A stretch of 38,540 bases of DNA from an uncultured Solirubrobacteraceae bacterium. Its GTDB lineage: Bacteria; Actinomycetota; Thermoleophilia; Solirubrobacterales; Solirubrobacteraceae. The stretch is taken from positions 1 to 38,540 of the forward strand of contig CADCVR010000003.1 of the NCBI GenBank assembly GCA_902806205.1, written 5' to 3'. This document shows positions 6,847-15,179 of this stretch, piece after piece. The translations under genes were made by a program, and so were the position numbers. Positions within the stretch are counted from its first letter, which is position 1, and every line of letters starts with the position of its first letter. The notes beneath the pieces are model-generated. The model was given only the letters and a program-made list of their open reading frames with translations. It ran no database searches and was not told the DNA's origin.

Positions 6847-7803
6847 ATGTGCCCCGCCGCCGACACCCCCGCCGCTCCCGGCCGCCCGGCGCACGGCGTC
6901 GGCCTGGTCACCCTCACCGCCGAGGACCGCGCCCTGGAGGCCTGGTTTCCGCAGCCCGCTCTCGGGCCGGTCCCGGACGACATCGAGCCGCTGGGTCCGG
7001 ACCTCGATCGCACGGACGCGATCCGCGGCGTCCGCATCGAGGAGCAAGTCGTCCAGGTCGACCTCGACGCACCCCCGGTCTCCGTGCCGGACGCCTACCT
7101 GCGCCTGCACCTGCTCTCCCACCGCCTCGTCGCGCCGCACGGCCTCAACCTCGAGGGCGTCTTCGGCACCCTGGTCAACGTGGCGTGGACGTCGTTGGGC
7201 CCCGTAGACCCTGCGGCCCTCGCCGAGGTGCGCCTCCGCGCCCGGGCGTCCGGCGTCGCCCTCGCCGTCACGTCGGTCGACAAGTTCCCGCGGATGACCG
7301 ACTACGTCATCCCGGACGGGGTGCGGATCGCCGACGCGGACCGCGTGCGTCTCGGCGCCCACCTCGCCGCGGGCACGACCGTGATGCACGAGGGCTTCGT
7401 GAACTTCAACGCAGGAACCCTCGGCACCTCGATGGTCGAGGGGCGGGTCTCGGCGGGCGTCGTCGTCGGCGACGGCACGGACATCGGCGGCGGCGCCTCG
7501 ATCATGGGCACGCTCTCCGGGGGAGGCACGGCGGTCATCGCCCTGGGGGAGCGGTGCCTGCTCGGCGCGAACGCGGGGCTCGGGATCTCGCTCGGCGACG
7601 ACTGCGTCGTGGAGGCGGGGTTGTACGTCACGGCAGGCACGAAGGTCACCGACCCGGACGGGGAGGTCGTCAAGGCAGGCGAGCTGAGCGGTGCCTCGAA
7701 CCTGCTCTTCCGGCGCAATTCGCAGACCGGCGCCGTGGAGGTCTCGCCGCGCGACGGCGGCTCGTGGAGCGGCCTCAACGCGGTGCTGCACGACAACGAC
7801 TGA
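6847..7803 (+). CDS. dapD: Tetrahydrodipicolinate N-succinyltransferase DapD (actinobacterial type)
   Basis: DapD transfers succinyl from succinyl-CoA to tetrahydrodipicolinate, the committed step of the succinylase branch to LL-diaminopimelate. The 318 residues match the length of the mycobacterial enzyme. The N-terminal half is alpha/beta ([22 protein letters not shown]). The C-terminal part, about 165-285, is a left-handed beta-helix built from hexapeptide repeats ([52 protein letters not shown]). The segment [14 protein letters not shown] is typical of this family's active-site region. Such enzymes work as trimers in the cytoplasm. The neighbouring convergent dapE provides the later desuccinylase step, so the succinylase route is represented here. 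Confidence 0.94.
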   Translation: MCPAADTPAAPGRPAHGVGLVTLTAEDRALEAWFPQPALGPVPDDIEPLGPDLDRTDAIRGVRIEEQVVQVDLDAPPVSVPDAYLRLHLLSHRLVAPHGLNLEGVFGTLVNVAWTSLGPVDPAALAEVRLRARASGVALAVTSVDKFPRMTDYVIPDGVRIADADRVRLGAHLAAGTTVMHEGFVNFNAGTLGTSMVEGRVSAGVVVGDGTDIGGGASIMGTLSGGGTAVIALGERCLLGANAGLGISLGDDCVVEAGLYVTAGTKVTDPDGEVVKAGELSGASNLLFRRNSQTGAVEVSPRDGGSWSGLNAVLHDND

Positions 7804-7860
7804 GCCGGTCGCCGGCAGCACGGCACGCCTCCGGATCGATCGCGACGCCGAAGCGCCGGC

Positions 7861-8967
7861 TCAGCCCGCCCGCCACGGCTTCGCGCAGCTCGAGCACAGG
7901 AACGCTTCGAGCGTGCGCGCGCTCCGGACGAGCGCGTCGACGCGGACGTGCTCGTCGCGACGGTGGGCGTAGGCAGGATCGCCGGGCCCGAAGTTCACCG
8001 CCGGCACGCCGGCCAGGGCGAACTCCGCCACGGGCGTCCAGGCCTGCTTGGGCGCCACGGGCAGCCCGCCCGCGGCGATCAGCTCCCGGACGAGCGGGTG
8101 GCCGACGGCCACCGCGCCGCTCGGCGCGTTGGAGTCGATCTCCAGCGTCGCGTGCGGCTGGTCGCAGAGCGCGCGGATCCGCGCCTCGGCGTCGGCGGCC
8201 GACCGACCCGGCGCGTAGCGGTAATTGACGTGGCAGGTGACGCGATCCGGGATGACGTTCTCCGCGATGCCCCCGGCGATCATCGTCACCGACGCCACCT
8301 CGGCGAACTCGAGGCCGTCGAACTGCATGCGCTCGACCGGCACGGCGTGCAGCGCCTCGACGCCCGCGGCGGCGTGGGTTATCGCGTTGTCGGCCAGCCA
8401 CGGGCGGGCGGAGTGGCCCGAGCGGCCCGTGAACGTCCACGTCGCGTTGACGTTGCCGAGGCAGCCGCCCTGCAGCGCGTTGTCCGTCGGCTCCATCACG
8501 AGTGCGAGGTCGGCGCCCGAGAGCTGGGCGTCGCGGGCCAGCAGCGGGCTGAGCGCCGAGTCGGCGATTCCGAGCTCCTCGCGCCCGAAGAAGCACAGGC
8601 TCAGGCGCTTGCCGGCGTCTCTCAGCAGCAGCCCGGTCTCGATCATCACGGCGAGCGCCGCCTTCATGTCCGTGGCGCCGAGCCCGTGAACTGCATCCGC
8701 GTCGCGGCGGCCCGGGCGGTTGCCCTGTGCCGGGACCGTGTCGAAGTGGCCGGCCAGGACGACGAGCGGACCCTCCGCGGCACCGCACTCGGCCACCACG
8801 CACGTGTCGCCGGCGTCGCGCACCGCCACGCCGCCCGAGTCGAGGACCCGGAGCACGTGGGCGGCGAGCGCCGCTTCGTCGCGTGACTCGCTCGGGACGT
8901 CGACGAGCTCGAGCGTTCGCGCCGCGAGACGCTCCGCGAGCTCCGCGTCGTCGGCGACGTTCAGCAC
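7861..8967 (-). CDS. dapE: Succinyl-diaminopimelate desuccinylase DapE (M20 peptidase family)
   Basis: DapE hydrolyses N-succinyl-LL-diaminopimelate to LL-DAP and succinate with a two-zinc site. The metal ligands and catalytic residues of the M20 family are visible: GHFDTVP (His and Asp), GATDMKAAL (bridging Asp), GREELG (Glu base and ligand), MEPTD (Glu) and a final His in the YAHRRDEHV segment. The dimerisation-domain motif SGHSARPW is present. From GTG 8967 the protein is 368 residues, close to actinobacterial homologues. This start is favoured over GTG 8994 because TAGGGT lies 7 bases before it. It converges on dapD and is divergent from the DUF429 gene. It ends CAKPWRAG after a Cys-rich FLCSSCAK tail. 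Confidence 0.93.
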   Translation of the reverse strand: MLNVADDAELAERLAARTLELVDVPSESRDEAALAAHVLRVLDSGGVAVRDAGDTCVVAECGAAEGPLVVLAGHFDTVPAQGNRPGRRDADAVHGLGATDMKAALAVMIETGLLLRDAGKRLSLCFFGREELGIADSALSPLLARDAQLSGADLALVMEPTDNALQGGCLGNVNATWTFTGRSGHSARPWLADNAITHAAAGVEALHAVPVERMQFDGLEFAEVASVTMIAGGIAENVIPDRVTCHVNYRYAPGRSAADAEARIRALCDQPHATLEIDSNAPSGAVAVGHPLVRELIAAGGLPVAPKQAWTPVAEFALAGVPAVNFGPGDPAYAHRRDEHVRVDALVRSARTLEAFLCSSCAKPWRAG

Positions 8968-8974
8968 GTTGCCG

Positions 8975-8980
8975 ACCCTA
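8975..8980 (-). promoter_or_regulatory. -10 hexamer TAGGGT for dapE
   Basis: TAGGGT ends 7 bases before the GTG at 8967 on the minus strand and is the main reason for choosing that start. Confidence 0.5.
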
Positions 8981-9024
8981 GCGAGCCTGGTCACGCCCCC
9001 GGGCGGGCTAGCACAGCGATCGCC

Positions 9025-9030
9025 TAGCCT
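9025..9030 (+). promoter_or_regulatory. -10 hexamer TAGCCT for the DUF429 gene
   Basis: TAGCCT ends 9 bases before the GTG at 9040, consistent with a leaderless transcript divergent from dapE. Confidence 0.5.
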
Positions 9031-9039
9031 TCTGTCCGC

Positions 9040-9834
9040 GTGCGCTACTGCGGCATCGACGTGTCGGCCCGGCCGGGCCACCAGCAGCTCGTCACCCTTC
9101 ACGAGCGTCGCACGGCCGGCGAGCCGGAGCTCGTCGCCAGCTTCTACGCCGCGGGGGACGGCGAGGCGATCGCGCGCACCGTGCTCGGCTTCGGAGGAGA
9201 GGCCGTCGTCGCCGTCGACGCTCCCGCCGCCCGGCGGCTCGACCTGCTCGCCGCGGGCTCGGCGCTGCGGACCGCGCTCGCGCTTCCCGCCGGCCGCTAC
9301 GAGCAGCATCGCGTGTGCGACGCCCTGCTCTTCCGTCGCGGTCTGCCCCTCTACCCGATTCCCGCTTCCGGTGCCCGGGCGCGGAGGGCGTGGGAGCAGT
9401 GGATCGACGAAGGCTTCGCACTTCACGCCGCACTCGGCAGCTTGAACGCGTACCGGCCGCACGAGGCCGGCGCCGTCGAGGGTCCCGTGCGGGACGGTGC
9501 GCTGCGCTTCGGCCGGGTCGCCGAGAGCTACCCCGACGCGGTCTTCGGCGCTCTCCTCGGCCACCGGCCGCCGCCGAAGCGCACGCCCTCAGGGCTGCAG
9601 CAGCGGATCGCCGCCCTGCGCCTGCGGGGCGTCGTCGACGCCGACGGCGGCCTCTGGCACCGCACGCTCGACGAGCTGGACGCGTGCGCGGTGGCCTACG
9701 CCGCCTTCACACTGGCCAACGGTGGGGGGTGGTGGACCGGTGACGCGCGCGAGGGCGTCATCGTGCTGCCCGTGGCGCCGCTGCTCGCCCGCTACGAGAC
9801 GCTCCCGCCGCCGGCGCGGCTGCCGCTGGCCTGA
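9040..9834 (+). CDS. DUF429 family protein (predicted RNase H-like fold)
   Basis: The protein is 264 residues and begins RYCGIDVSARPGHQQL. This is the DUF429 pattern in which an early Asp (GIDVS) pairs with later acidic residues (VVAVDAP near residue 65, ESYPDAVFGALLG in the middle, ELDACAVAYAAF near the C-terminus). The family is predicted to be nuclease-like with an RNase H fold, but no substrate is established. There is no signal peptide or membrane segment. It lies between dapE (divergent) and hflX (103 bases downstream, with its own promoter). The GTG start is supported by the -10 hexamer 9 bases upstream and by the family sequence right at the N-terminus. Confidence 0.8.
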   Translation: MRYCGIDVSARPGHQQLVTLHERRTAGEPELVASFYAAGDGEAIARTVLGFGGEAVVAVDAPAARRLDLLAAGSALRTALALPAGRYEQHRVCDALLFRRGLPLYPIPASGARARRAWEQWIDEGFALHAALGSLNAYRPHEAGAVEGPVRDGALRFGRVAESYPDAVFGALLGHRPPPKRTPSGLQQRIAALRLRGVVDADGGLWHRTLDELDACAVAYAAFTLANGGGWWTGDAREGVIVLPVAPLLARYETLPPPARLPLA

Positions 9835-9921
9835 GCGCGGTGCCCGCCGGGGTCGGGCGGCCCGGAACCGCCGCGGCCTTCAGCGTTGAGCCGACGCGAC
9901 CACACGGCCCGCGCCGTCCCC

Positions 9922-9927
9922 TAGAAT
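9922..9927 (+). promoter_or_regulatory. -10 hexamer TAGAAT for hflX
   Basis: TAGAAT is the closest match to TATAAT in this block and ends 10 bases before the ATG at 9938. I see no clear -35 element. Confidence 0.55.
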
Positions 9928-9937
9928 CAGGCGACGG

Positions 9938-11374
9938 ATGCAGAAGAGCCGCGACGGACGTCAAGAACCCACGAGGGTCTCCGGGGGGCAGCAGCCGGGT
10001 CGCGCCAAGCAGCGCGCGTTCTGCATCGCGGCCCTGGACGACGGTGAGGACCTCTCCGAGCTGCGCGAGCTCCTGCGCACCGCAGGCGTCGCGGTCGTCG
10101 GCCAGGTCGTCCAGCACCGCGAGCTCCCGCACCCGAACACCTACCTGGGGGAGGGCAAGCTCGAGGAGGTCAAGGCGCTCGCCAGGGCCGCCGACGCCAA
10201 CGTGATCGCCTGCGACGACGAGCTCTCCCCGCGCCAGGAGCGCAACCTCGAGAAGGCCCTCGGGATGCCGGTCGTCGACCGCACGGTCACGATCCTCGAC
10301 ATCTTCGCCGGCCACGCCAACTCGGCCGAAGGCAAGCTGCAGGTCGAGCTCGCCCAGCTGCAGTACAACCTCGCCCGGATGCGCGGGCTGTGGACGCACC
10401 TCGAGCGCCTCGGCGGCGGCATCGGCACCCGCGGCCCCGGCGAGTCGCAGATCGAGACCGACCGCCGCCTCGCCCGCGACCGCATCTCCGCGCTGAAGCG
10501 CCGCCTCGAGGAGGTCAAGGGCCACCGCACGACGATGCGCAGCGAGCGCGACCGGGCGCATCTCCCGCAGGTCGCGCTCGCGGGATACACGAACGCGGGC
10601 AAGTCGACGCTGCTCAACGCGATCACGGGCGCCGACGTCGGCGTCCGTGACCGGCTCTTCCACACGCTCGACCCCACGACCCGCGCTGCCAAGCTCGACG
10701 GCCGGCCCTTCCTCTTCACCGACACCGTCGGCTTCATCCGCAAGCTCCCGCATCAACTCGTGCAGGCCTTCGGCGCGACGCTCGAGGAGACGCGGATCGC
10801 CGACCTCGTCGTGCACGTCGCCGACGCGTCGGCCGAGGAAGAGGAGCTGCTCGCGATGCTCGAGGCCGTCGACGACGTCCTCGAGGAGATCGGCGCGGGG
10901 GAGAACCCGCGGCTGCTCGTGCTCAACAAGGCCGACCAGCTCACTCCCGAACGCCGTACGGAGCTTGCGCACGTCCACCCTGAGGGGGTGCTCGTGTCGG
11001 CGGCCACCGGCGAGGGGATCTCGGCGCTGCAGGCGCGGATCCTCGAGGAGTTCGAGAAGGGACTGCGTGACATCGAGCTGCTCATCCCGTACAGCGAGGG
11101 CGCGAAGCTCGCCGAGCTGCACGAGATGACCCACGAGATCGAACGCGAGGAGACGCCGGAGGGCGTCCGGGTGCGCCTGCAGCTGCCCCACACGATCGCC
11201 GCGCGCTACGACCGCTTCTCGACCGTGCCGCCCGACCCTGTCGACGAGTTCGGTGATCCGATCGTGCCGGCGCCGTCCGTGCCGCCTTCGGGTGCGCCGG
11301 GGCCCGAACCCACGGCCGCGCCGGAGTCCGCGGGTGATGCGCCGGCGCCCGCCGCGCCCGCGCACGCCGCCTGA
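9938..11374 (+). CDS. hflX: GTPase HflX
   Basis: HflX is a ribosome-binding GTPase that splits stalled or stressed 70S ribosomes. The 478-residue protein has the HflX N-terminal domain (about 40-185), including NTYLGEGKLEEV, LSPRQERNLE, VVDRTVTILDIF, GERGPG-like GTRGPGESQIETDRR and a coiled segment. The GTPase domain follows with G1 GYTNAGKST near residue 216, G3 DTVGFIRKLPHQLV, G4 NKAD and G5 SAATGEG. The tail after about residue 430 is Pro/Ala-rich and poorly conserved. The ATG at 9938 is preceded by TAGAAT at a leaderless distance. It ends convergent with the MazG-like gene across a hairpin. Confidence 0.95.
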   Translation: MQKSRDGRQEPTRVSGGQQPGRAKQRAFCIAALDDGEDLSELRELLRTAGVAVVGQVVQHRELPHPNTYLGEGKLEEVKALARAADANVIACDDELSPRQERNLEKALGMPVVDRTVTILDIFAGHANSAEGKLQVELAQLQYNLARMRGLWTHLERLGGGIGTRGPGESQIETDRRLARDRISALKRRLEEVKGHRTTMRSERDRAHLPQVALAGYTNAGKSTLLNAITGADVGVRDRLFHTLDPTTRAAKLDGRPFLFTDTVGFIRKLPHQLVQAFGATLEETRIADLVVHVADASAEEEELLAMLEAVDDVLEEIGAGENPRLLVLNKADQLTPERRTELAHVHPEGVLVSAATGEGISALQARILEEFEKGLRDIELLIPYSEGAKLAELHEMTHEIEREETPEGVRVRLQLPHTIAARYDRFSTVPPDPVDEFGDPIVPAPSVPPSGAPGPEPTAAPESAGDAPAPAAPAHAA

Positions 11375-11392
11375 CGTCGACGTTCGCGGGTT

Positions 11393-11409
11393 GGCCCGCC
11401 CAGCGGGCC
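11393..11409. terminator. Hairpin between convergent hflX and MazG-like genes
   Basis: GGCCCGC-CCA-GCGGGCC forms a perfect 7-bp stem with a 3-base loop in the 66-base gap between two convergent genes. No T tract follows on either strand, so it is a terminator candidate from its position. Confidence 0.45.
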
Positions 11410-11440
11410 GGAGCTCGGACGCTGCGCCGCGGCGGGCGCG

Positions 11441-11770
11441 TCAGCGCTCGTCGCCGCTTCCGGGGAGGGCGCCGCGTTCCGCGCGTGAGCGGAGCTTTGC
11501 GAGGTTGTCCGCGGCGATCGCGTCGAGCTCGAGCCCGGCCTCGGTGGCGACCTGGGCGACGTACCACAGCACGTCGCCGAGCTCGGCTCCCAGCGCGGCG
11601 CGGCGCTCGGCGGTGAGCAGCCCGGCGTCGTCGCGGAGCATCTTCTTGACCTTCTCGGCGACCTCCCCCGCCTCACCGCAGAGCCCGAGGGTGGGGTAGA
11701 GGAGGTTCTTTCCGGCGCCGGGGTAGATCGCCGTCCTGCCCGCGTCCCGCTGGTAGTCCGCGAGGTCCAT
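11441..11770 (-). CDS. MazG-like nucleotide pyrophosphohydrolase
   Basis: This 109-residue protein is a single-domain MazG/NTP-PPase of the all-alpha type that cleaves nucleoside triphosphates to monophosphates and pyrophosphate. The metal-binding signature is clear: CGEAGEVAEKVKK in the first helix pair and ELGDVLWYVAQVA in the second (the ExxE and ExxD pattern). The substrate cannot be read from the sequence; house-cleaning of non-canonical nucleotides is the common role. Its ATG directly follows the stop codon of the VOC gene (TAG then ATG), so it is the last gene of the VanW-VOC-MazG operon and probably translated by reinitiation. Confidence 0.88.
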   Translation of the reverse strand: MDLADYQRDAGRTAIYPGAGKNLLYPTLGLCGEAGEVAEKVKKMLRDDAGLLTAERRAALGAELGDVLWYVAQVATEAGLELDAIAADNLAKLRSRAERGALPGSGDER

Positions 11771-12118
11771 CTAGTCGGGACGGGCGAACAGCTCGACCCG
11801 GTAGCCGTCGGGGTCGAACACCTGGACGCGGACCATGGAGTCGTCCTGCCACTCGGCCTCCTCGACTCCCGCCTGCTGCAACGCCACGCGGCGGTCGCGG
11901 ACCTCGCCGGGACCGGACAAGCTGAAGCCGAAGTGGTTCGTCCGCGGCAGGTCGGGCACCGGACCTTCGCTGAGCGTCAGCAGGGAGCCGCCCGTGTCGG
12001 CCAGGATGAGGAGGTGGTCGTCCTCGTGCACGCGCGCCGCGAACCCGAAGTGCTCGGCGTAGAAGGCGGCGGAGCGCTCGCGGTCGGCGACCGTCAGGGC
12101 TAGGTGGTCGAGGCGCAT
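11771..12118 (-). CDS. VOC family (glyoxalase/bleomycin-resistance-like) protein
   Basis: The protein is about 115 residues, one vicinal-oxygen-chelate domain. It starts MRLDHLALTVADRERSAAFY and ends VFDPDGYRVELFARPD, both classic VOC signatures. His5 and the Glu in VELFA are candidate metal ligands, and the mid-protein HFGFSL segment supplies another candidate His. Members include glyoxalases, dioxygenases and drug-binding proteins, and I cannot choose between them. The ATG overlaps the TGA stop of the VanW gene by one base (TGATG), so translation is coupled, and the MazG-like gene follows without a gap. Confidence 0.87.
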   Translation of the reverse strand: MRLDHLALTVADRERSAAFYAEHFGFAARVHEDDHLLILADTGGSLLTLSEGPVPDLPRTNHFGFSLSGPGEVRDRRVALQQAGVEEAEWQDDSMVRVQVFDPDGYRVELFARPD

Positions 12119-13797
12119 CACTCGGGGGCCGGTGTGCCGTACGTCGTCGTGAACGGCTCCCGCTTGACGTTCCCGTCGGAGTAGCGGGTGAACCGGGTGA
12201 CCACGACGGAGAAGTCGCCGCCGCCGACCGACCGGCGCGCGCCCGATACGGCGCGCACCCGGCGCCCGCCGTTGTCCCCGTAGAGCGAGACCGTGACGGA
12301 GGTCGCGTCGCTGGAGGTGCGGACGAAGACCGGGACCTTCGTGTCGTTGGTCCAGAGCAGGTCGATCGAGCCGAAGTTCAGGGTGCTCTCGCGGCCGGCG
12401 GGATAGCGCGAGATGTACAGCGAGTGCGGGGTGTGCGAGTCGATCCGCAGGCCGGCGAAGTAGGCCGCGTTGTACATCGTGGTGGAGAACTGGGAGACGC
12501 CGCCGCCCAGGGAGTCCTCCAGGCGGTTGCCCTCGGCGATGAACGGCGCCTCGACGTAGCCCTTGGCCGCACTGCGCTCCCCGGCCAGGCCGTTCAGGGA
12601 GAACTGCGCCCCGGGCGCGATGACGGTGCCGTCGACCGCCCGCGCGATCCGGCGGATGTTCGTCACGCGGGGTTGGCCGGGCTCGTAGCGCGTGGTGAAG
12701 GTCCCGATCAGCGAGTCGACGTCGAGGGCGGCGGTGCGTGAGACGGCGGGAGTGACGCGGCGGACCGGAAGGCGCGTCTCGTGGCTGCCGTCGCGGATCG
12801 CCGCCTCGATCGCCGCGGCGGCGTCTGCGCGACGCACCTCGCGGCCCGGACGACCGTTCCTGACGGTGATCGACGCCTTGCGCGGGCGCCACGACACATC
12901 ACCCTTGGCGTCGAAGACGGCGGCGGGGCCCGACGTGGAGATGCGAGCGTTGCGCGCGGGCCGGTCACGAGTGGCGGCCAGCTGGGCGACGAGCGCGTCC
13001 AGGCGCTTGTCGCCCGCGCCGAGGCGCACGCGGCGCCCACCGTCGACCGACTCGAGCGCGAGGATGCCCGCGAGCTGCGCCTGGCTGACCTCCAGGGGGT
13101 CGCCGGCGCCCGTCAGGCGCAGCGGCTCGAGCAGGTAGTCCTCCGCCTCGCGGGCGACCGCCTCCACGGCGTCGCGGCGCGCGACGGGGGCCAAGCTGAC
13201 CGGGACGGACACCGAGGCCCCACCGCGGCGGCGGATCGCCCGCTCGAGGAGCCGCGCGAGCTCGGCGCGATCGACCTTGCGGCCCGTACGCGGCGGGAGG
13301 GTGACGACCGCGAAAGGATTCGTGGTGACCTCCAGGGCGCCCGGGAAGGGCGCGCGGTCGATCTCGTCGGTCAGGTCGTCGACGATCTGCGCGAAGCGCG
13401 CCCGGTCGACGCGCGTGACGAGCTCCACGTCGCGCGTGCGCACGACGCCCCCCACGGTCGCCAGGGCGCCGCCGAGAAGGCCGTCGCGGCCCGCGTCGAG
13501 CGCCGCCCGGACGGTGGCGTCGAGATCCACGGCGTAGCCCGCGTCGGCCGGGCGGATGCGATAGGTCTTGTCGGCGGCGCGCAGGACGACCGCGACGTCG
13601 GCCCCGGCCACGGGTGCCAGGCGCCGGCGCGCCTCCTCCGCCGAAGCGCCGCCGAGCGCGACACCCGCGACACGGGTGCCCGGGAGGGCCTGGCCGTCGT
13701 AGGCGACGCGCAGGCCGAGGACCAGCGCGCTCAGGCCGAACAGGACGGTGATCAGCAGGCCGGCGACGACGAGCAGGAAGCGCGAGAGAGAGCTCAT
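12118..13797 (-). CDS. VanW family membrane-anchored envelope protein
   Basis: The 559-residue protein has an N-terminal membrane segment (about residues 6-30, LLVVAGLLITVLFG) and is predicted to face outwards. Residues about 60-340 look like two repeated regions of the kind called peptidoglycan-binding (PG_binding_4-like) in other VanW proteins. The VanW domain occupies about 355-510, with LIGTFTTRYEPGQPRV, APGAQFSLNGLAGERS, GGGVSQFSTTMYNAAYFAGL and HSLYISRYPAGRE. VanW was named from vancomycin-resistance clusters, but its reaction is not established, and no vanA/H/X genes are present, so resistance is not implied. It heads a three-gene operon. TACCTT at 13810-13815, 12 bases upstream, is a possible -10. 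Confidence 0.9.
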   Translation of the reverse strand: MSSLSRFLLVVAGLLITVLFGLSALVLGLRVAYDGQALPGTRVAGVALGGASAEEARRRLAPVAGADVAVVLRAADKTYRIRPADAGYAVDLDATVRAALDAGRDGLLGGALATVGGVVRTRDVELVTRVDRARFAQIVDDLTDEIDRAPFPGALEVTTNPFAVVTLPPRTGRKVDRAELARLLERAIRRRGGASVSVPVSLAPVARRDAVEAVAREAEDYLLEPLRLTGAGDPLEVSQAQLAGILALESVDGGRRVRLGAGDKRLDALVAQLAATRDRPARNARISTSGPAAVFDAKGDVSWRPRKASITVRNGRPGREVRRADAAAAIEAAIRDGSHETRLPVRRVTPAVSRTAALDVDSLIGTFTTRYEPGQPRVTNIRRIARAVDGTVIAPGAQFSLNGLAGERSAAKGYVEAPFIAEGNRLEDSLGGGVSQFSTTMYNAAYFAGLRIDSHTPHSLYISRYPAGRESTLNFGSIDLLWTNDTKVPVFVRTSSDATSVTVSLYGDNGGRRVRAVSGARRSVGGGDFSVVVTRFTRYSDGNVKREPFTTTYGTPAPE

Positions 13798-13809
13798 CCG
13801 TGGCGCCGA

Positions 13810-13815
13810 AAGGTA
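13810..13815 (-). promoter_or_regulatory. Possible -10 hexamer TACCTT for the VanW operon
   Basis: TACCTT ends 12 bases before the ATG at 13797 on the minus strand, the longest spacing among the near-leaderless candidates here. It lies in the 179-base divergent gap before the ABC importer. Confidence 0.35.
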
Positions 13816-13937
13816 GCCCTGCGTCCGGCGTCACCGCGCAAGACCGCTTGCCGACGGGAGTTGCGCCGCGGCGGCGGCAGCCCGGGTTCGGCCGACGCCG
13901 GCTCGAGGGGTGGGTGTGTCCGTCCTGTGACCGCCGC

Positions 13938-13945
13938 TATATGCT
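13938..13945 (+). promoter_or_regulatory. Possible -10 (TATATG/TATGCT) for the osmoprotectant importer operon
   Basis: TATATGCT is a rare A/T-rich run in the divergent gap, 31 bases before the ATG at 13977. Unlike most promoters in this window it would leave a short leader. That leader holds AGGACC and AGGAG, which could pair with 16S rRNA for ATG 13977 or 13986. Confidence 0.4.
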
Positions 13946-13976
13946 TCGGGCGTCCGCAGGCAGTAGGACCAGGAGC

Positions 13977-15179
13977 ATGTCCTCAATGACGACAAACACC
14001 GCCGACACCTCGGGGCCAAACGCGAACCCCACGCCGGCGGCGACGCTCGAGTTCCGCCACGTCCAGAAGGTCTACCCCGGCTCGGGCCAGCCGGCCATCC
14101 AGGATCTCTCGCTGGAGATCTGCGCCGGTGAGATCTGCGTCCTGGTCGGTCCGTCGGGCTGCGGCAAGACCACCGCCATGCGCATGGTCAACCGGATGAT
14201 CGACCTCTCAGACGGTGACATCCTGCTCGACGGGCGCAGCGTCCGCGACCGCGCACCGGCGGAGTTGCGGCGCGAGATCGGGTACGCGATCCAGCAGATC
14301 GGGCTCTTCCCCCATCAGACGATCGCGGAGAACATCACGACGGTGCCCAAGCTGCTCGGCTGGTCCAAGGACCGCCAGCGCGCCCGCGTCACGGAGCTCC
14401 TGGAGCTCATCGGGCTCGACGCCGAGATGGCCTCGCGGTACCCGGCCCAGCTCAGCGGCGGACAGCGCCAGCGCGTGGGCGTCGCGCGCGCGCTCGCCGC
14501 CGACCCGCCGCTGATGCTCATGGACGAGCCCTTCGGCGCGGTGGATCCGATCGCCCGCGCGCGGCTGCAGAACGAGTTCCTGCGTCTGCAGGCGCAGCTG
14601 CGCAAGACGATCGTCTTCGTCACCCACGACATCGACGAGGCGATCAAGATGGGCGACAAGATCGCCGTGCTGAAGACGGGCGGCGTCCTGGCGCAGTACG
14701 CGACGCCCGCCGAGCTCCTGATGTACCCGGCCGACAAGTTCGTCGAGGACTTCGTGGGCGCCGACCGTGCGCTCAAGCGCCTCGCGCTGCAGCGCGTCCG
14801 CGACATCGACCTGTGGAAGGCTGCGCTGGTCCGGGTCGGCGAGCCGGTGGCGCAGGCGCGCGCGAAGCTCGCCGACGCCGACCTGCCGATCGCGATGCTC
14901 GTCGACGCCGAGAATCGCCCGCAGGGATGGCTTTCGGACCGCGCCTTCACCGGGGAACGCGTCACCGCTGAGGTGCGTTCCCCGGCCGAGCCGGTCGCCG
15001 ACCTCGACGATGTCCTGCGTGACGCGCTCTCAGACCTCCTGTCCACCGAGACGCGGTACGGCGCCGTGCTCGACGCGCGCGGGGCGATGGCGGGCGTCCT
15101 GTCGCTCGAGGTCATCCAGCACTTCCTGCACGCCGCGCCCGCCGAAGCCCGCAGCGGCGCCGAGCTCGTGTCGGAATGA
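13977..15179 (+). CDS. Osmoprotectant ABC importer ATP-binding protein with CBS-type C-terminus
   Basis: The ATPase of an OpuC/ProU-type importer is about 400 residues. Walker A GPSGCGKTT, the Q-loop IQQIGLFPHQT, signature LSGGQRQRVGVARALA, Walker B LMLMDEPFGAVD and H-loop VFVTHDIDEA are all intact. Residues beyond about 260 form a regulatory tail resembling a CBS-domain pair (PIAMLVDAENRPQGWLS and TRYGAVLDARGAMAGVLSLE). In OpuA such domains sense ionic strength; here that role is inferred. ATG 13977 or 13986 may be the start. It is the first gene of the operon and overlaps the first permease by ATGA. Confidence 0.93.
   Translation: MSSMTTNTADTSGPNANPTPAATLEFRHVQKVYPGSGQPAIQDLSLEICAGEICVLVGPSGCGKTTAMRMVNRMIDLSDGDILLDGRSVRDRAPAELRREIGYAIQQIGLFPHQTIAENITTVPKLLGWSKDRQRARVTELLELIGLDAEMASRYPAQLSGGQRQRVGVARALAADPPLMLMDEPFGAVDPIARARLQNEFLRLQAQLRKTIVFVTHDIDEAIKMGDKIAVLKTGGVLAQYATPAELLMYPADKFVEDFVGADRALKRLALQRVRDIDLWKAALVRVGEPVAQARAKLADADLPIAMLVDAENRPQGWLSDRAFTGERVTAEVRSPAEPVADLDDVLRDALSDLLSTETRYGAVLDARGAMAGVLSLEVIQHFLHAAPAEARSGAELVSE

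Noticed and set aside
7804-7816. GCCGG-TCG-CCGGC hairpin between dapD and dapE
   Set aside because: A 5-bp stem is expected by chance in DNA this rich in G and C, and there is no T run, so it is not listed as a terminator.
5965-7821. Long minus-strand open frame (618 codons) opposite dapF and dapD
   Set aside because: It runs antisense to two clear genes, its translation is low-complexity Arg/Val/Asp with no family motifs, and GC-rich DNA readily leaves the antisense frame open.
9758-11365. Minus-strand frame of 535 codons opposite hflX
   Set aside because: It is a shadow of the hflX codon pattern, with repetitive Leu/Glu/Arg and no domain; hflX is certain on the other strand.
12118-13797. 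VanW as evidence for a vancomycin-resistance cluster
   Set aside because: No vanH, vanA-type ligase, vanX or van two-component genes are present; VanW-domain proteins are common in actinobacteria without resistance.
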